This document shows, one piece after another, positions 61,001-64,000 of a stretch of 64,000 nucleotides of DNA. The notes under the pieces are model-generated. The model did no database searches and was not told the origin of the DNA. It saw nothing but the letters and a program-made list of their open reading frames with translations. This stretch comes from Blastomussa wellsi. Taxonomy: Eukaryota; Cnidaria; Anthozoa; Scleractinia; Plerogyridae. The stretch is from NCBI GenBank assembly GCA_947652115.1, contig OX393570.1:8986846-9050845 (forward strand), written 5' to 3'. A program made the position numbers and the translations under genes. Position 1 is the first letter of the stretch, and every line of letters begins with the position of its first letter.

Positions 61001-63994
61001 GCTAGTATTCTCGGGCCCTCGTAGCAGCTGTTCATTCAGTGATGTTCCACCACTCTTGGAGGCACAATCAAAAACTACTCTTGGTTCTTCTGGCTTTCTA
61101 GGGTGCCATACTGCATGGTGAGGGAGGTACCATATTGGTTCCAGTTTAGTAATCTCTTCATCCGGCACCTGTCTGGACGAACCTTCAGTTCCATATTTCT
61201 CCATAACACTGCTGTATTTAGCATGGAAGACTGGATCTCTCTGCATCTTGCTTTTCAACCACATCAGTCTCTTTTCTGCTGTTGGCAGACTGTCAGGAAG
61301 GTTTGGAAATTCCTGACGGAATGGGAGTTTAATTTGGTAGTGCCCATTCACTAGGGTCGCAGACTGATCCATGATTTCCTTAGCTTTATGGTCTTCAATT
61401 GACATGCCTTCTTCCAAACCTCCGTTTGTGTCACTAAACTCTTCATTGTACATGCGTTCCAACTGCGCATTCAGAACTTCTTGCTCTGTATGGGTGAAGC
61501 TTACATGGACTTGATCGTCTTCACAGTTTCCAATTGGGCCATAAACTGTCCAACCAAGAGGTGTTTTCACGGCTGAAGGTTGGCCATGTTCTCCTTCCCT
61601 CTTGTCTAATTGCCTGTCGATAATGTCCGGACGATCACAACCTATTAGGATTGTCACTTTCGTATTTCCAGTCTCTGGTAGGCTAATGTCCTCAAGGTGA
61701 GACCATTTCTTTATTTCCTCATTAGTTGCCATATGCCTCGGTGTGACTGGAAGACTGCTTGTAGTCAGGACATGGTCTAGTTGGAACTTCATGTCTCCAT
61801 CAAGAGATTCCAGATTTAGCTGCACCTCATGACCGGTCCTTTTCTCTTCACAATTAACCGTCGTCATCGTAAAGGTGGTTGGCTTCATGTCTTTCAACTC
61901 TAACTCTTGCACCAGGCTCTCAACACAAAATGTTGCATCGGACCCACTGTCCAAAAATGCATAAGTGACTATCTCTTTGGCACCACCTTGAGCACTTATC
62001 TTCACGGGGACAACTTTAAAACATACTCTTGGTCTACCAGCTCTGACTGTACTAACTGTAACAGGATGACTGGATGATGATGTGGAATCACGAACTGTTG
62101 GAGGGGTAACTAGGCTCACTTTTGCAGTTGTCGTCTCTGAGGTGTTGGGAGGTTCTGTGTCAGATCTATCTGCTACATTGCTGCCCCTGACACTTTGTAC
62201 TACATTACGACCAATAGCTTGACTCTCATTCTCTTTGCTATCCTCTTCGTCAGAGTGAATCAGATAGTGGTGGTTTTTACGACAACCTGCCTTTCCACAA
62301 ATGAAACCCTTTTTGCAATTTTTCGCACTATGACCTTCTGAAAGACACATTCTGCAAAGTCGGTGCTGTCTCACAGTCTTAAGTCGGTCTCTTAATGAAG
62401 AGCTCCTAAACATTTGACACCTCCAGACACCATGGGGTCCTGAACACTGCGGACACTTAGGAGGAACTCCTGATGACGTGCCTGAACTCAGCTGACTGTC
62501 ATTACTTTTAGTTGCCATTGTTGTGAATCTGAGTGAACAATCCGATTTCCCTTTTCCGGGTTCCTTTCTTTCTCTGTCACTGGTTGACGGCGACTTCAGC
62601 TCCTGTCCATATCTGTTGTTAATGCGCTCTGCGGCTCTTTTAATGAAGCGTACAAAATCTATGTACTCAGCCTGGCCCTTACTCTTGATGAGATCTCCTG
62701 CTCTGTCTGCCCACTTTCTTTTGAGACTTTCATCTGGAAGCTTTCTCATTAACATAACGATCACGTCCTCACTGTCCAAGCGAGTTGCGTAAGTACTTCC
62801 CATACTCGTCAAGACTCGTCTTGCGTCTTCCAACCGCCGTGCAAGATCCATGAGAGTTGATGCATCGGCCTTACGCACTTGTATATCTCTTAGTTTCTTC
62901 ATATGGGCTTCCACGATCATGTGAGATTGGCCAAAGTTCTCATGAAGGGTCTTCCATGCTTCAGAGTACCTGTAACCAACTGGCAGATTTACACAGCTCC
63001 TAATCGCCTCCTTCGCTTTTCCTGTACACTGCGCAAGCAGGCGTGTGAGTCTCTGTGACTCATCGGATACTTGGCTTTCGATGTTGTTTCTAAAATTTGT
63101 GACGAACTCTGCATACTCCAAGGGATCGCCGCTGAACTTCATTAACTCAACCTTTGGCAAAGAAGGACCTTGTTTAATCGCCTGCGCTATAGTTATCCAA
63201 GCATCAGACTGCTGAGATTGGAGACTACTATGCTCTTGAGGTAACGACCATGGGTGATGTGCTACAGGGAAACTGGCCTGATGTGGGGTGTTCTCTGGGT
63301 AAAACTCAGTTGACTTTGCATTCAAACATGTAGTCTGTGAACTACAAGACTGTGTAAATGTTCCTGGTGTCAATTGATTTCTTATCGGTGACAGACCAGC
63401 AAAGGTATACAATGGTCCAGAGGCACCAACAATTTCGGGTGAGGTCTTTCGAAGCGCAAAGTGTGGGACAGAACTGACAGTCACATTATCCTCATTACTA
63501 CGTGGAGGTCCCGCTTTAGTTACCAAATCATCTGAACATGCACTAGTGCTAGTTACTGCAACCATACGAGGTGTTGAGGAGAGGGTGATAACTGGTGGTG
63601 GCTTTGCAGTTTCTTGGGTCGACAATAAAGGAAGTTGAGGCTGAGCAGAAGTAGGTGTCACAAATGATGCCGAAATAGCCCCATGACTTTCGACTGGGTG
63701 CGATTGTGAGATGGGTGTGGCACTCTTCACATCAGGCTGCAACGAATGATTTTCGAGGGGAAGATCACGGGCATAATGTTCCTTAAGATAATCATTCATC
63801 CCATCCCCTCCTTCATATTCTTCACTTTGTTCTACGAACAAGTCAATCTCAGCATGTTTCACTTTCGTTTTGGCATCCAATAATTCCAATTTCCTGCTCA
63901 ACTCCGCTTTCCCCCTTTCAGCCTCTTCTATTCTACGTTGCAGTTCTTGCTTTTCTTGCAGGGCCTGCATTTCTAACTTGGTTTCTTCTATCAC
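58046..63994 (-). CDS. BEL/Pao retrotransposon Gag-Pol polyprotein (runs to window edge)
   Basis: One uninterrupted frame of 1982 codons ending at 58048-58046. The first Met shown is at 63994, but the frame may continue beyond the window. Order (approximate residues): coiled-coil 1-60; Gag-like DUF1759 region near 280 (KVELMKFSGDPLEYAEF); zinc knuckles 515-560 (CPQCSGPHGVWRC, CRMCLSEGHSAKNC); aspartic protease near 679 (FLDSGSDATF); reverse transcriptase near 1093 (YVDDLL); Peptidase_A17-type region; RNase H near 1275 (FADASQ); integrase zinc finger near 1600; DDE integrase with GLDYFGPL near 1670, YSDNGSNF near 1743 and GGVWERL near 1787; DUF5641 near 1890-1960. All catalytic residues I can check are present, which suggests a young copy. 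Confidence 0.93.
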   Translation of the reverse strand: MIEETKLEMQALQEKQELQRRIEEAERGKAELSRKLELLDAKTKVKHAEIDLFVEQSEEYEGGDGMNDYLKEHYARDLPLENHSLQPDVKSATPISQSHPVESHGAISASFVTPTSAQPQLPLLSTQETAKPPPVITLSSTPRMVAVTSTSACSDDLVTKAGPPRSNEDNVTVSSVPHFALRKTSPEIVGASGPLYTFAGLSPIRNQLTPGTFTQSCSSQTTCLNAKSTEFYPENTPHQASFPVAHHPWSLPQEHSSLQSQQSDAWITIAQAIKQGPSLPKVELMKFSGDPLEYAEFVTNFRNNIESQVSDESQRLTRLLAQCTGKAKEAIRSCVNLPVGYRYSEAWKTLHENFGQSHMIVEAHMKKLRDIQVRKADASTLMDLARRLEDARRVLTSMGSTYATRLDSEDVIVMLMRKLPDESLKRKWADRAGDLIKSKGQAEYIDFVRFIKRAAERINNRYGQELKSPSTSDRERKEPGKGKSDCSLRFTTMATKSNDSQLSSGTSSGVPPKCPQCSGPHGVWRCQMFRSSSLRDRLKTVRQHRLCRMCLSEGHSAKNCKKGFICGKAGCRKNHHYLIHSDEEDSKENESQAIGRNVVQSVRGSNVADRSDTEPPNTSETTTAKVSLVTPPTVRDSTSSSSHPVTVSTVRAGRPRVCFKVVPVKISAQGGAKEIVTYAFLDSGSDATFCVESLVQELELKDMKPTTFTMTTVNCEEKRTGHEVQLNLESLDGDMKFQLDHVLTTSSLPVTPRHMATNEEIKKWSHLEDISLPETGNTKVTILIGCDRPDIIDRQLDKREGEHGQPSAVKTPLGWTVYGPIGNCEDDQVHVSFTHTEQEVLNAQLERMYNEEFSDTNGGLEEGMSIEDHKAKEIMDQSATLVNGHYQIKLPFRQEFPNLPDSLPTAEKRLMWLKSKMQRDPVFHAKYSSVMEKYGTEGSSRQVPDEEITKLEPIWYLPHHAVWHPRKPEEPRVVFDCASKSGGTSLNEQLLRGPENTSTLIGVILRFRVEDIAVTADIKRMFHQVYVSPEDCGALCYLWWPNGDLSRDPKTYQMLVHIFGAKSSPSVAGYALRKTAMDNKQDFPPEAVDTVFRDFYVDDLLKSFADSGEAVSLSRQLQELLAKGGFQLTKWNSNCRDVLSAFPVEERAPHIKDLDLKSDTLPLDRALGIHWDVEHDTVNFVFGKGEQPENRKGVLSSIATVYDPLGFASPLLLPGREINQELCKLKFSWNDNLPEELSVRWRRWREGLMCLQGFSIPRCFKPGSFGKVMRAELHHFADASQEHGYGTVSYLSLVNDQGQIHCSFVMGKSRVRPLKGAVTVPKLELTAATLATRINKVVMKELEGRMKINSVTFWTDSMIVLKYIANESRRFVTFVANRVAAIRQESEPSQWRHVRSELNPADYASRGIRASETRKLEIWKSGPEFLWKDNEEWPPQPEEVLEDLLESDEGVKRVKITTGAAVVQKDFWSDLFQRYSEWDRLRRIVAWLIRAFCMPVRPQLQAEVKRNSMRDVNRNPTPLAVSEVAEAEKRIVKFVQVQSFTSQVDKLTGQLARLKPFKDEEVLRVGGRLKHSDLQYDAKYPMILPGKHPVTEMIIRHCHHMNGHVGSYQVLAEIRQRFWIVKGISSVKRVLRKCHVCKRQNAKLGEQVTAPLPVVRVSSDSHRIIYPFAAVGLDYFGPLYVKNGPSTRSRKNAPLNKRYGCIFTCLRYRAVHIEVAEDLTTDSFINAVLRFVGRRGPPTVIYSDNGSNFRGAEVDVVRALQAWDQEKIQATLTQRGIEWKFNPPAASHQGGVWERLIRSVRRILYSLVGERLLSDETLRTFLVEVEKILNDRPITPVSSDPQDLEALTPNHILLLRRNPCSPPDVFDEANRFKARWKFVHLLANQFWPRWTKEYLPTLQERQKWLRQQPNFRVGDLVLIADKNTSRGQWPKALVEQELPDSEGIVRRVVVRSADGVYHRDVRKLCLLEEKLLSCIEEQVKQV

Positions 63995-64000
63995 TCTCTT

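Overview
The window looks like nuclear DNA of a cnidarian, most likely a stony coral or close relative. This is inferred from intron-bearing genes with GT-AG junctions, a secreted PAN-EGF-fibrinogen-like gene of the kind linked to coral skeletal matrix, a small cysteine-rich secreted peptide gene, and a dense cover of SINEs, LINE tails, fold-back MITEs and minisatellites. No bacterial operons, rRNA or CRISPR arrays are seen.

Layout. 1-9 kb: a two-exon secreted cysteine-rich peptide gene (minus strand), a 28-bp minisatellite (3.5-4.5 kb), a 9-bp GATACC-type array that grades into a higher-order satellite interrupted by a LINE tail (4.8-6.5 kb), and a PH-domain gene (8.4-9.05 kb). 9-13.3 kb: a LINE tail and nested fold-back elements. 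13.4-23.0 kb: a compact, plus-strand, intron-free block with overlapping genes. It is a decayed endogenous Polinton/adintovirus-like element: integrase with chromodomain, capsid-type proteins, adenain-like protease, packaging ATPase, two-TM membrane protein, several small basic or glycine-rich proteins, an acidic protein and a PLA2-domain protein. It carries many in-frame stops and frameshifts. No DNA polymerase B is visible, and a complete tRNA-His gene sits between protease and ATPase on the opposite strand.

23-28.6 kb: a second small secreted peptide gene, a MITE and a hammerhead ribozyme of the Penelope-retroelement type. 28.66-43.37 kb (minus strand): an eight-exon gene whose exon phases all agree and total exactly 539 codons, encoding signal peptide, PAN, EGF, four EGF-like modules and a fibrinogen-like C-terminus. 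Its large intron holds a dead EGF exon and two exons of a FAM3/ILEI domain. SINEs, a LINE tail and MITEs fill the other introns. 45-48.4 kb: MITEs and the 5' part of an L1/Tx1-like LINE. 49.9-56.5 kb: a recent tandem duplication of a single-exon type II membrane protein that resembles fucosyltransferases. The left copy has one nonsense codon and the right copy is open. 57-64 kb: a BEL/Pao retrotransposon on the minus strand with one uninterrupted 1982-codon frame reaching the window edge and tandem repeats in or next to its LTR.

All family calls come from reading motifs by eye. No database search was run.
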